NCBI GenBank assembly: GCA_018668475.1
Contig: JABJCZ010000098.1
Coordinates: forward strand, 1 to 23,217
Direction: 5' to 3'
From: Alphaproteobacteria bacterium
GTDB taxonomy: Bacteria; Pseudomonadota; Alphaproteobacteria; UBA828
Length of the DNA stretch: 23,217 nucleotides
The translations under genes were made by a program, and so were the position numbers. The notes under the pieces are model-generated. The model was not told the origin of the DNA. It was given only the letters and a program-made list of their open reading frames with translations, and did no database searches. Below, piece by piece: positions 15,817 through 23,217 of the stretch; the stretch's first letter is position 1, and each line of letters begins with the position of its first letter.

Positions 15817-17499
15817 TTACACGCGCACGAGGTGCACGTCGATCAATGGTCGCTTGCCGTGGCTCTTGGTGATCATGCGACGGGTTGTTAAACGGACCGC
15901 CTCTTGAAGCGCGGCATCGTCCCGGCGCTGCCGCTTCGGTAATGCGCGCGCCGCCGATGCTGCTGCTATCGATATCTCAGCAACGACAGTCTCGTCACCG
16001 TCCTCATCCAGAATGCCACGGCCGGTAATGGCCGGGTCTTGCAACAGGGCACCGTTTGCATCGGCGATCACCGTCACAAACACTGCGCCGTTCTCCATCA
16101 ACCGGCGGCGCGCGCGGATCGATGCATGGGTCGGTGCCACCATTTTCGCCCCGTCCACAGCCAACCGCCCGGTTGGGACTTCGCCAACCACCTCCGGCTC
16201 GCCGGGTGCCAGCTTCAACACATCGCCGTTGCTAATCACCGGTGCGGCATCCACACCGATCTCTTCAGCCAGCTCGGCATGGGAAATTAGGTGGCGAGAC
16301 TCACCATGTACCGGGACAACAATATCCGGGCGCACCCAGCTATACAGCGTGCGCAGCTCGTCGCGTTGCGGATGGCCGGACACATGAACATCCGGGTCCC
16401 GCTCATCGATAATCTCGATACCGCGTTCCGCCAGGCGATTGTGCATGCGGCCGATAGATTTTTCGTTCCCCGGAATAATCTTGGACGAGAAGATAACGGT
16501 ATCGCCGCGGGCCAATGAAACACGGGGGTGCGTATTACCCGCAATCCGCGCCATGGCGGCGCGTGATTCACCCTGACAGCCGGTGCAGATGAACAGGACT
16601 TGTTCCGGATGCAGTGCGGCGCCCTCCTCCTCTCGCAACACACGCATGTCATCATCAAGCAAACCAGCCTCGCGAGCCGCTGCCAGATAGCGCCAGAGTG
16701 AGCGGCCGGCCAACGCGACTTCGCGTCCTGCGGCACGGGCGGCATGTATGACTGAGGTAAGACGGGCGACGTTGGACGCAAAAAGGGTCACTGCGATGCC
16801 GCCCTTGCGTCCCACGATAAGTGTTTCAAGTCGGGCCCGGACGGTCGCTTCTGACCCGGACCACCCCTCCTTAATAACATTGGTAGAATCGCCTACGACG
16901 GCAAGCACGCCAGCATCACCCGCCTTGCGGAAGGCGGCCTCGTCGGTCAACGCACCAATCATGGGTTCGGGGTCAAGTTTCCAATCCCCAGTATGCAGAA
17001 TCGTGCCAGCGGCAGTTTCGATCAGCAGGGAATGGGCCTCGGGAATGGAGTGCGTGACCGGGACATAACGTACATCGAATGGGCCGAGCTGCAATTTTCC
17101 GTCGTCAGGAATGATATGCAGCGGCACTCGGTCGAGCAGGCCAAAGTCGCTGAGCTTATCGCGTAATAATGCCGCCGCAAATCGGGTCGCATAGATCGGG
17201 CAATTGAGGGTCGGCCACAGGTAGGGCACAGCACCAAGATGGTCCTCATGTCCATGCGTGATCACCAGCCCGACGAGGTCATTTCGGTGTTCGGCCAGAA
17301 ACCCGGGATCCGGCAGCACCAGGTCGACACCAGGCAACAACTCATCTGCAAAGGTGAGGCCGAGATCGACCGCCAGCCATTTTCCGCCAGTGTAATAGGT
17401 GTTGAAATTCATGCCAATCTCGCCGGTCCCACCAAGTGGCACGAAATACAGTGCATCCGAAATGAGGTCCGGGACGAGATCCGGCATGGTGTTCTTCAC
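15817..17499 (-). CDS. rnj: Ribonuclease J
   Basis: Metallo-beta-lactamase ribonuclease with endonuclease and 5'-exonuclease activity, used in rRNA maturation and mRNA decay (family knowledge). The 560 residues fit. Visible are FVPLGGTGEIGMN at 19-31, the zinc motif THGHEDHLGA at 81-90 (His82, His84, Asp86, His87) and HTGDWKLD, then the beta-CASP domain with FICTGCQGE and the late VPVHGESRHLISHA. A C-terminal domain follows. The start taken is GTG at 17499, one base after the coaX stop; an ATG four codons later (17487) is equally plausible. The coaX-rnj-mce arrangement recurs in alphaproteobacteria. Regulation is presumably through the upstream operon. Confidence 0.95.
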   Translation of the reverse strand: MKNTMPDLVPDLISDALYFVPLGGTGEIGMNFNTYYTGGKWLAVDLGLTFADELLPGVDLVLPDPGFLAEHRNDLVGLVITHGHEDHLGAVPYLWPTLNCPIYATRFAAALLRDKLSDFGLLDRVPLHIIPDDGKLQLGPFDVRYVPVTHSIPEAHSLLIETAAGTILHTGDWKLDPEPMIGALTDEAAFRKAGDAGVLAVVGDSTNVIKEGWSGSEATVRARLETLIVGRKGGIAVTLFASNVARLTSVIHAARAAGREVALAGRSLWRYLAAAREAGLLDDDMRVLREEEGAALHPEQVLFICTGCQGESRAAMARIAGNTHPRVSLARGDTVIFSSKIIPGNEKSIGRMHNRLAERGIEIIDERDPDVHVSGHPQRDELRTLYSWVRPDIVVPVHGESRHLISHAELAEEIGVDAAPVISNGDVLKLAPGEPEVVGEVPTGRLAVDGAKMVAPTHASIRARRRLMENGAVFVTVIADANGALLQDPAITGRGILDEDGDETVVAEISIAAASAARALPKRQRRDDAALQEAVRLTTRRMITKSHGKRPLIDVHLVRV

Positions 17500-17500
17500 G

Positions 17501-18274
17501 CTATTGCGGCCGATTGAGCTGGTAGATGGAATGCAGACCGCGAATCGTCAGGTCGGCATCAACCTCGTCGACCGCTTCAGTCCCGCCGGCAAAAAGATTG
17601 GCCAACCCGCCCGTCGCAATTGTTGTCATGGGTGCGCCATACTCTGCCTTCATTCGCCCGACAATCCCTTCTATGAGGCCGATATAGCCCCAGTAGATAC
17701 CTGATTCCATCGCCGGTACTGTGGAACGGGAAATCACCGCATCCGGCTTGCGGACAGCGATGCGGGGCAGCTGTGCCGCCGCCTGATGTAGTGCCTCTAG
17801 TGACAGGTTGATCCCCGGCGCGATAACACCGCCTTCATAGGCACCGGTCTCACTGATGGCATCAAAGGTGGTGGCGGTGCCGAAATCGAGAATAATCAAC
17901 GCGCCCTCGAAGCGGCCTTTCGCGCCCACGGCGTTGACCAGCCTGTCGGCGCCAACCTCTTGCGGTCGGTCCACATGAACTTCGATGCCCAGAGAAACCC
18001 CGGCCTCGCCGACAACGAGCGGGCGACACTCACAATAGGTTTCACACAGGTCGCGGATAGCGTGGAGACCCTGCGGCACCACTGTGGAGACAATGGCAGC
18101 ATCAATATCTGATAAAGCCATGTCCTGCCGGGCCAGTAGTTGGCCGAGCCATACAGCGTATTCATCGGCCGTGCGGCGTGGGTCAGTTGCCGCGCGCCAC
18201 TCTCCCCGCACCGTATCACCATCGAAAATGGCGAACACAGTGTTGGTATTGCCGATATCAATTGCCAGCAGCAT
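17501..18274 (-). CDS. coaX: Type III pantothenate kinase
   Basis: First step of coenzyme A synthesis, ATP plus pantothenate to 4'-phosphopantothenate (family knowledge). The 257 residues have the ASKHA fold: the P-loop-like LLAIDIGNTNTVFAIF at 2-17, PQEVGADRLVNAVGA at 104-118, catalytic-type Asp130 in LDFGTATTFDAIS, and GGVIAPGINLSLEAL. The ATG at 18274 fits the family N-terminus and has GAGG upstream; an in-frame start at 18304 would add ten extra residues. It overlaps the birA stop by 17 bases, pointing to coupled translation of two cofactor enzymes. It ends one base before rnj. Confidence 0.95.
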   Translation of the reverse strand: MLLAIDIGNTNTVFAIFDGDTVRGEWRAATDPRRTADEYAVWLGQLLARQDMALSDIDAAIVSTVVPQGLHAIRDLCETYCECRPLVVGEAGVSLGIEVHVDRPQEVGADRLVNAVGAKGRFEGALIILDFGTATTFDAISETGAYEGGVIAPGINLSLEALHQAAAQLPRIAVRKPDAVISRSTVPAMESGIYWGYIGLIEGIVGRMKAEYGAPMTTIATGGLANLFAGGTEAVDEVDADLTIRGLHSIYQLNRPQ

Positions 18275-19055
18275 TGCTGTCACCCTCTTGGCCGAAAAAT
18301 ACATCGCCGGCTGTAATTAGTCGTCTGTCGCCATTGTGGAGCATCAATATCAGTGCTCCATCATCGTCAATTCCACTAAACGTGCCGTGCAGCGATTCGC
18401 GAGGCAAATTGGCTTGTATGCTGTAGCCGAGCGCGAACGTGCGCGCCAGCCACGCCTCACGAATTAGCGCGAAGCCCTTCGTTTCCCACACCTCAAGCCA
18501 AATATCCAGCGCTGCGAGGTAATCCGACAATGTGGTGTTGAGATCGTAATCCAGGGCGCCGGCGGCAAGGAGGCTGGTGGACCCCTGTGGCCCCTGAATA
18601 TCGGGGTGGTGTTCGACATTCACGCCGACCCCCAACACCAGCCAGTCGATGACCGAAGCTCCCGTAGGCGATGTCCCGGAAGCGGACTCAAGGAGAATGC
18701 CGGAAATTTTTCTTCCATCCACCAAAACATCGTTCGGCCATTTGCAGAGAACTTTATCAGCCTCGCCAAGAGCCTTGGTGACCATGTCAAAGATAGCGAG
18801 CGACGCAACAAACGATACCTGGGCGGCAACGACGGGCGCACATTGCGGACGAAGCAGCACCGAGGTGAAGAGATTACCGGGTGGCGATACCCAGGTGCGC
18901 CCTCTCCGACCGCGCCCCGACGTCTGGGATCTGGCCCAAACAACTGTGCGCGCAGGCGCCCCGTCCATTCCAAGTTGTTTCGCTTCATCATTGGTGCTCG
19001 CCACCGCGTCGACAGCGAGAAGGCGATAGCCATCAGGAATATGGGGTTCCGGCAT
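18258..19055 (-). CDS. birA: Biotin--[acetyl-CoA-carboxylase] ligase, monofunctional
   Basis: Attaches biotin to carrier proteins through biotinyl-AMP (family knowledge). The 265 residues start directly in the catalytic domain. ASTNDEAKQLG lies at 19-29. The adenylate loop GRGRRGR is at 47-53. KWPNDVLVDGRKISGILLES at 105-124 binds biotin. A C-terminal SH3-like domain ends the protein, including LHGTFSGIDDDGALIL. There is no N-terminal helix-turn-helix, so unlike E. coli BirA it should not repress a biotin operon. It is 14 bases after nuoN and overlaps coaX by 17 bases, so it is transcribed with the complex I genes. The position after nuoN is common in alphaproteobacteria. Confidence 0.95.
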   Translation of the reverse strand: MPEPHIPDGYRLLAVDAVASTNDEAKQLGMDGAPARTVVWARSQTSGRGRRGRTWVSPPGNLFTSVLLRPQCAPVVAAQVSFVASLAIFDMVTKALGEADKVLCKWPNDVLVDGRKISGILLESASGTSPTGASVIDWLVLGVGVNVEHHPDIQGPQGSTSLLAAGALDYDLNTTLSDYLAALDIWLEVWETKGFALIREAWLARTFALGYSIQANLPRESLHGTFSGIDDDGALILMLHNGDRRLITAGDVFFGQEGDSNAAGN

Positions 19056-19069
19056 GGGCCGGGCACATG

Positions 19070-20527
19070 TCAGTGGAGAAGCGCCCGGGCCGCCGCAGCT
19101 GCACCTGACAGCACTGGCGCCGGATAAGCGAAGAAAAACGCTGTAATGATTGCGGACACGCCGATGATCACTCTCAGCTCCGTCCCGACCGGGCGGTCAA
19201 ATGGCTCACCGGGTTTGTCGAAATACATCACTTTGACGATACGAATGTAGTAGTAGGCACCAACGACACTCGCCAGCACGCCGATAACGGCGAGACCGAT
19301 CAACCCTTCCTGAACAGCCGCCAGGAAGACGTACAGCTTGCCGAAGAATCCGGCGAGCGGCGGAATGCCTGCCATTGAGAACATGAAAATCGCAAATGCG
19401 AGCGCGAGCGGCGGATTGGTGCGGGATAACCCTGCCAGATCATCAATCTTTTCAACCATCTGGCCGCGTTGGCGCATTGCGAGGACGCAGCCGAAGGCGC
19501 CAACGGTCATGACCATATAAATGGCGAGGTAGATCAAAACGCCCCGGACGCCCTCCTCTGTCCCGGCTGCCAGACCGACCAGCGCATATCCGACATGGCC
19601 GATGGAGCTATAGGCCAACAGGCGTTTGATGTTCGATTGACCAATGGCCGCGAACGCACCGAGCGCCATGGACGCGATAGAGACGAAAATAATGATCTGT
19701 TGCCACTGATCAAACGCCTCGACAAACGGGCCCATGAAAACCCGCAGCAACAATGCCATGGCCGCAATTTTGGGCGCGGCCGAGAAGAAAGCCGTAACCG
19801 GTGTCGGCGCGCCTTCGTATACGTCCGGCGTCCACATATGGAACGGTACTGCAGATACTTTGAACGCCAGGGCCGCAGCCACAAATACCAGACCGATCAG
19901 CAACCCGATCGCTGGGCCATCCGTGCCCGCAGTATTGGCAAACGCCAAGCCGATTTGCTCAAACCCGGTGCCGCCTGAGAACCCATAAACCATCGACGAG
20001 CCATACAGCAGCAAGCCTGAGGATAGAGCGCCGAGGACGAAATATTTGAGGCCGGCTTCGGATGAGCGCACTGAGTCACGGCGGAACGCAGCTACGATGT
20101 AGAGGGACAGGCTCTGCATTTCGAGGCCAATGTAGAGCGAGATGAGATCGTTCGCCGAGATCATCATCATCATGCCGAGCGTGGCAAACAGAATGAGAAT
20201 CGGGAACTCGAACCGGTTCATCCCTTCGCGTCGATAATACCCAATACCGAGCAACAACGTGACCGCAGCACCGATCAACACCAGCGCCTTCATGAAGGTG
20301 CCGAAGGTATCGGCGATATAGAGCCCGCCGAAAGTAAAACTTGTTTCGCCGTCGATCGACAAAACCATCACCAGTGCCGCCGCCATGGCAGCGGCACTTG
20401 CCCAGGTGATGAGCAACGTTGAACGATTGCCGAGGAATACACCGACCATCAACAGGATGACCGAAGCGCCGGCCAGAAAAATTTCCGGCAGGGCGACAAC
20501 GTAATCTGGCGCGGTGAACTCGGTCAT
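19070..20527 (-). CDS. nuoN: NADH-quinone oxidoreductase subunit N
   Basis: Antiporter-like proton-translocating subunit in the membrane arm of complex I (family knowledge). The 485 residues form about 14 helices. Conserved charges in the proton path are visible: Glu136 in [14 protein letters not shown], Lys223 in [16 protein letters not shown] and Lys253 in [13 protein letters not shown] (E. coli Glu133, Lys217, Lys247). [20 protein letters not shown] follows. It is last of the nuoL-nuoM-nuoN series, nine bases after nuoM. No residue I checked is missing. The gene is expressed from a promoter outside this window. Confidence 0.97.
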   Translation of the reverse strand: MTEFTAPDYVVALPEIFLAGASVILLMVGVFLGNRSTLLITWASAAAMAAALVMVLSIDGETSFTFGGLYIADTFGTFMKALVLIGAAVTLLLGIGYYRREGMNRFEFPILILFATLGMMMMISANDLISLYIGLEMQSLSLYIVAAFRRDSVRSSEAGLKYFVLGALSSGLLLYGSSMVYGFSGGTGFEQIGLAFANTAGTDGPAIGLLIGLVFVAAALAFKVSAVPFHMWTPDVYEGAPTPVTAFFSAAPKIAAMALLLRVFMGPFVEAFDQWQQIIIFVSIASMALGAFAAIGQSNIKRLLAYSSIGHVGYALVGLAAGTEEGVRGVLIYLAIYMVMTVGAFGCVLAMRQRGQMVEKIDDLAGLSRTNPPLALAFAIFMFSMAGIPPLAGFFGKLYVFLAAVQEGLIGLAVIGVLASVVGAYYYIRIVKVMYFDKPGEPFDRPVGTELRVIIGVSAIITAFFFAYPAPVLSGAAAAARALLH

Positions 20528-20536
20528 CGGGTATCT

Positions 20537-22081
20537 CTATTTAAGCAAATCAAGCACGGTTTCAGGTGTGGCACTGGCGAGCGCGGTGCCCACGCCCATG
20601 TCGCTGGCAATAGCAATCTGGCTCAGCAAGTTTTCCACCGACACATGCAGAACCATGAGAAACGGTTTTGGATAGATGCCCATGAACAGGGCCAGTCCGA
20701 CCAGCGGCACGAAAATCGCGATTTCACGCCAGTTCAGGTCAGTTATGTTCTTGAGATTTTCTTTGGTCAATTCGCCGAAAATGACCCGACGGTAGAGCCA
20801 CAACATATAGGCCGCGCCGAGGATGATGCCGGTGAGCGCCAGCATCGCGACCCAGGTATTGGCCTGGAAGGCACCGACAAATACCAGCATTTCACCAACG
20901 AACCCGCTGGTGCCAGGCAGGCCGACAGATGCGAGCGTAATGACGAGAAAGACCACGGCGTAAATCGGCATCCGGTGCACAAGGCCGCCATAGGCCGAAA
21001 TTTCGCGGGTATGCATGCGGTCATACACCACACCAACACAGAGGAACAAAGCGGCCGAAACGACGCCATGGCTGAGCATCTGAATGATGCCGCCCTCAAT
21101 TCCCTGTTGATTGAACGTGAACAGACCAATGGTGACGATGCCCATATGCGCCACTGACGAATAGGCGATCAGCTTTTTCATGTCCTGCTGCATCAACGCC
21201 ACGAGCGATGTGTAGATGATCGCGATAATCGAAAGCGAGAAGATGAGCGGCGTAAAAAAGTCGCTGGCCTCGGGCAGCATCGGCAACGAGAACCGCAGGA
21301 AGCCGTATCCGCCCATTTTCAGCAATACGCCCGCCAGAATGACTGAGCCAGCGGTCGGTGCTTCAACGTGAGCGTCAGGAAGCCACGTATGGAACGGCCA
21401 CATCGGTACCTTGACCGCGAAGGACGCGAACAGGGCAAGCCATAGCCAGGTTTGCACCTCGGGCGCAAAATTGTGGGCCATGATGGTCGGAATGTCGGTC
21501 GTGCCGGTCTCCAGATACATATAGAGAATGGCGATGAGAAACAGCACCGAACCGACAAGGGTGTAGAGGAAAAACTTGAAGGCCGAATAGACCCGGCGCG
21601 CGCCACCCCAGATCCCGATAATCAGATACATCGGAATCAGCATGCCCTCGAAGAAGATGTAGAACATGATGAAATCGAGCGATGAAAACACGCCGATCAC
21701 CAATGTTTCCATCACAAGGAACGCGACCATAAATTCACGCACACGATGCTGGATCGAGGTCCACGACGCGAGCACACAAATCGGTATCAGGAATGTCGTC
21801 AATACGAGGAAGAAGACCGAGATTCCATCAACACCGAGGTGATAGCCGATATTGAAGCCTTCAATCCAAGGCACCTGTTCCACGTATTGGAATGACGCGG
21901 TTGTCACATCGAAAAAGGCGAGCAACAGCAACGACAAACCGAACGTGACAACGGACGTCCAAAGGGCGACCTGCCGGGCATTGCGCGCAATTGTCTCTTC
22001 GTCACCACGCGCAAGCAGGATGAACGCCGCGCCGACGAGCGGCAGGAACGTGATGGTCGAAAGAATTGGCCAGTCGCTCAT
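20537..22081 (-). CDS. nuoM: NADH-quinone oxidoreductase subunit M
   Basis: Second antiporter-like subunit of the complex I membrane arm (family knowledge). The 514 residues include Glu125 in [16 protein letters not shown], a second glutamate in [14 protein letters not shown] near 145, Lys224 in [20 protein letters not shown] and Lys255 in [11 protein letters not shown]. These correspond to E. coli Glu144, Lys234 and Lys265. [13 protein letters not shown] lies in a later helix. The frame continues upstream to 22114, but the ATG at 22081 gives the family N-terminus ([15 protein letters not shown]) and lies eight bases after the nuoL stop. Confidence 0.97.
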   Translation of the reverse strand: MSDWPILSTITFLPLVGAAFILLARGDEETIARNARQVALWTSVVTFGLSLLLLAFFDVTTASFQYVEQVPWIEGFNIGYHLGVDGISVFFLVLTTFLIPICVLASWTSIQHRVREFMVAFLVMETLVIGVFSSLDFIMFYIFFEGMLIPMYLIIGIWGGARRVYSAFKFFLYTLVGSVLFLIAILYMYLETGTTDIPTIMAHNFAPEVQTWLWLALFASFAVKVPMWPFHTWLPDAHVEAPTAGSVILAGVLLKMGGYGFLRFSLPMLPEASDFFTPLIFSLSIIAIIYTSLVALMQQDMKKLIAYSSVAHMGIVTIGLFTFNQQGIEGGIIQMLSHGVVSAALFLCVGVVYDRMHTREISAYGGLVHRMPIYAVVFLVITLASVGLPGTSGFVGEMLVFVGAFQANTWVAMLALTGIILGAAYMLWLYRRVIFGELTKENLKNITDLNWREIAIFVPLVGLALFMGIYPKPFLMVLHVSVENLLSQIAIASDMGVGTALASATPETVLDLLK

Positions 22082-22089
22082 CGTTCCAC

Positions 22090-23217
22090 TCACGTCCGCA
22101 CGAATAGAAACCACGTTACGACGCCGGCCAAGCCGAGCAACATCGCGAACGCATAATGATAGAGGTAACCGCTCTGCATACGGGCGGCGCGGCGGGCGAT
22201 ATTCATCGCGGCATTTGCCATGCCATCGGGTCCGATGGCGTCAATGACGCCGCCGTCGCCCTGTTTCCACAAACCGTAGCCGAGGTATTTCGCTGGCCGG
22301 ATGAAGACCACTTCGTAGAGTTCGTCGAAATACCATTTGTTGTAAGAGAACAAGTAAAGCGGACGAACGCGGGCGGCAATCCGGGCCGGCAGATCGGGCC
22401 GGATCATAAAGAAATAATAGGCCGCCGCTATGCCCACAACCGCAGCTACCGTCGGCAGGGCTTTGACCCAGAAAGCGACGTGGTGGGCGTCATGCAAGGC
22501 AGGGTGTTCATGCAGGACCAGAATGGAATTGCCCCAGAAATCGGTCTCGCCACCCACCATTGGCATCAGCAGGTAGCCGATAACGATGGCGCCAATGGCC
22601 AGCACAATCAGCGGGATGGTCATCGATGGCGGCGCTTCATGCACGTGCGCCATGACCTTCTCATCTGCCCGTGGTTTGCCGTGGAACGTCAAGATGATCA
22701 GACGCCAGGAATACAGCGCGGTCAGTACCGCTGCAACGAGGCCGGCCCAATAGGCATACATGCCAAGCCCGGTGTTGGCGGCAAAGGCAGATTCGAGAAT
22801 GATGTCCTTCGAGAAGAATCCCGAGAAGAACGGCACCCCTGCCAGCGCTAGGCTACCAATCCACATCATCGCGTAAGTAAGCGGGATGGCTTTCCAGATG
22901 CCTCCCATCTTGCGCATATCCTGTTCATCAGACATCGCATGGATAACTGCGCCTGAGCCCAGGAAGAGCAATGCCTTGAAGAAGGCATGGGTGGTCAGAT
23001 GGAAAATGCCGGCGGAATAGGCCGAGACGCCGCAGGCAAAGAACATATAGCCGAGCTGACTGCAGGTGGAATAGGCGATGACCCGCTTTATGTCGTTCTG
23101 AGTCAGGGCGATGGTCGCCGCAAATATCGCGGTGGTAGCGCCGATGAACGTCACGACTGCGAGTGCGATCGGCGCATACTCGAAGAGCGGCGAACACCGT
23201 GCGACCATAAAGACGCC
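22090..23217 (-). CDS. nuoL: NADH-quinone oxidoreductase subunit L (partial, N-terminal part outside the window)
   Basis: Distal antiporter-like subunit of complex I with the long lateral helix (family knowledge). Reading is open to the window edge, with [16 protein letters not shown] at the right boundary, so about 375 C-terminal residues are present of a protein usually over 600 long. Visible are [40 protein letters not shown], and [19 protein letters not shown]. The C-terminal part after about residue 230 of the fragment contains the region expected to form the amphipathic lateral helix. The visible ATG at 23208 is internal and not a real start. nuoM follows at eight bases. Confidence 0.96.
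   Translation of the reverse strand, partial: GVFMVARCSPLFEYAPIALAVVTFIGATTAIFAATIALTQNDIKRVIAYSTCSQLGYMFFACGVSAYSAGIFHLTTHAFFKALLFLGSGAVIHAMSDEQDMRKMGGIWKAIPLTYAMMWIGSLALAGVPFFSGFFSKDIILESAFAANTGLGMYAYWAGLVAAVLTALYSWRLIILTFHGKPRADEKVMAHVHEAPPSMTIPLIVLAIGAIVIGYLLMPMVGGETDFWGNSILVLHEHPALHDAHHVAFWVKALPTVAAVVGIAAAYYFFMIRPDLPARIAARVRPLYLFSYNKWYFDELYEVVFIRPAKYLGYGLWKQGDGGVIDAIGPDGMANAAMNIARRAARMQSGYLYHYAFAMLLGLAGVVTWFLFVRT

Noticed and set aside
22156..22851. 231-codon plus-strand open frame
   Set aside because: Antisense to nuoL, with no recognisable domain and a composition expected from the reverse frame of a membrane protein.
1..23217. CRISPR arrays, tRNA genes, insertion sequences or a novel defence cassette
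   Set aside because: No regularly spaced direct repeats, cloverleaf sequences, transposase or defence-type domains were seen on either strand; the region is mostly housekeeping genes.

Overview
The window looks like a chromosomal core segment of a free-living alphaproteobacterium, most plausibly Rhodospirillales-like. This is inferred from gene order, protein families and the moderately high G+C; no 16S or other decisive marker is present. Every gene except one is on the minus strand, so transcription runs from high to low coordinates. I found no tRNA, rRNA, CRISPR array, insertion sequence, phage gene or toxin-antitoxin pair, and no stretch over 300 bases lacks a gene.

From the right: 23217-19070 carries the end of the NADH dehydrogenase (complex I) operon, nuoL (cut by the window edge), nuoM and nuoN. 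These are the three antiporter-like membrane subunits. Tightly packed behind them (19055-15133) are birA (biotin-protein ligase without a DNA-binding domain), coaX (type III pantothenate kinase), rnj (ribonuclease J), mce (methylmalonyl-CoA epimerase) and a small DUF1467 membrane protein. Next come tag (3-methyladenine glycosylase) and an unrecognised small secreted protein, followed by proS, lolC/E and lolD. These genes link respiration, cofactor supply, RNA turnover, translation and lipoprotein export, and much of their order is familiar from other alphaproteobacteria.

The only plus-strand gene (10095-10745) encodes a pyridoxamine-phosphate-oxidase-like flavoprotein. It sits between lolD, with which it converges over a strong inverted repeat, and dnaE, from which it diverges over a second inverted repeat.

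From 9956 down to 1 the order is dnaE, rpsB, tsf, pyrH, frr, uppS, cdsA and rseP: replication, translation elongation and recycling, UMP synthesis, then envelope lipid biosynthesis and the site-2 protease. A promoter and about 120 bases of leader precede rpsB. A 9-bp hairpin separates rpsB from tsf. A 226-base gap separates tsf from pyrH.

The main departure from the expected layout is that dxr, usually found between cdsA and rseP in this cluster, is absent. A 208-base gap with a promoter-like sequence lies there instead. I see no convincing undescribed multi-gene system; the points worth a second look are the missing dxr, the orphan secreted protein, the lone plus-strand flavoprotein with its flanking inverted repeats, and the structured leaders.
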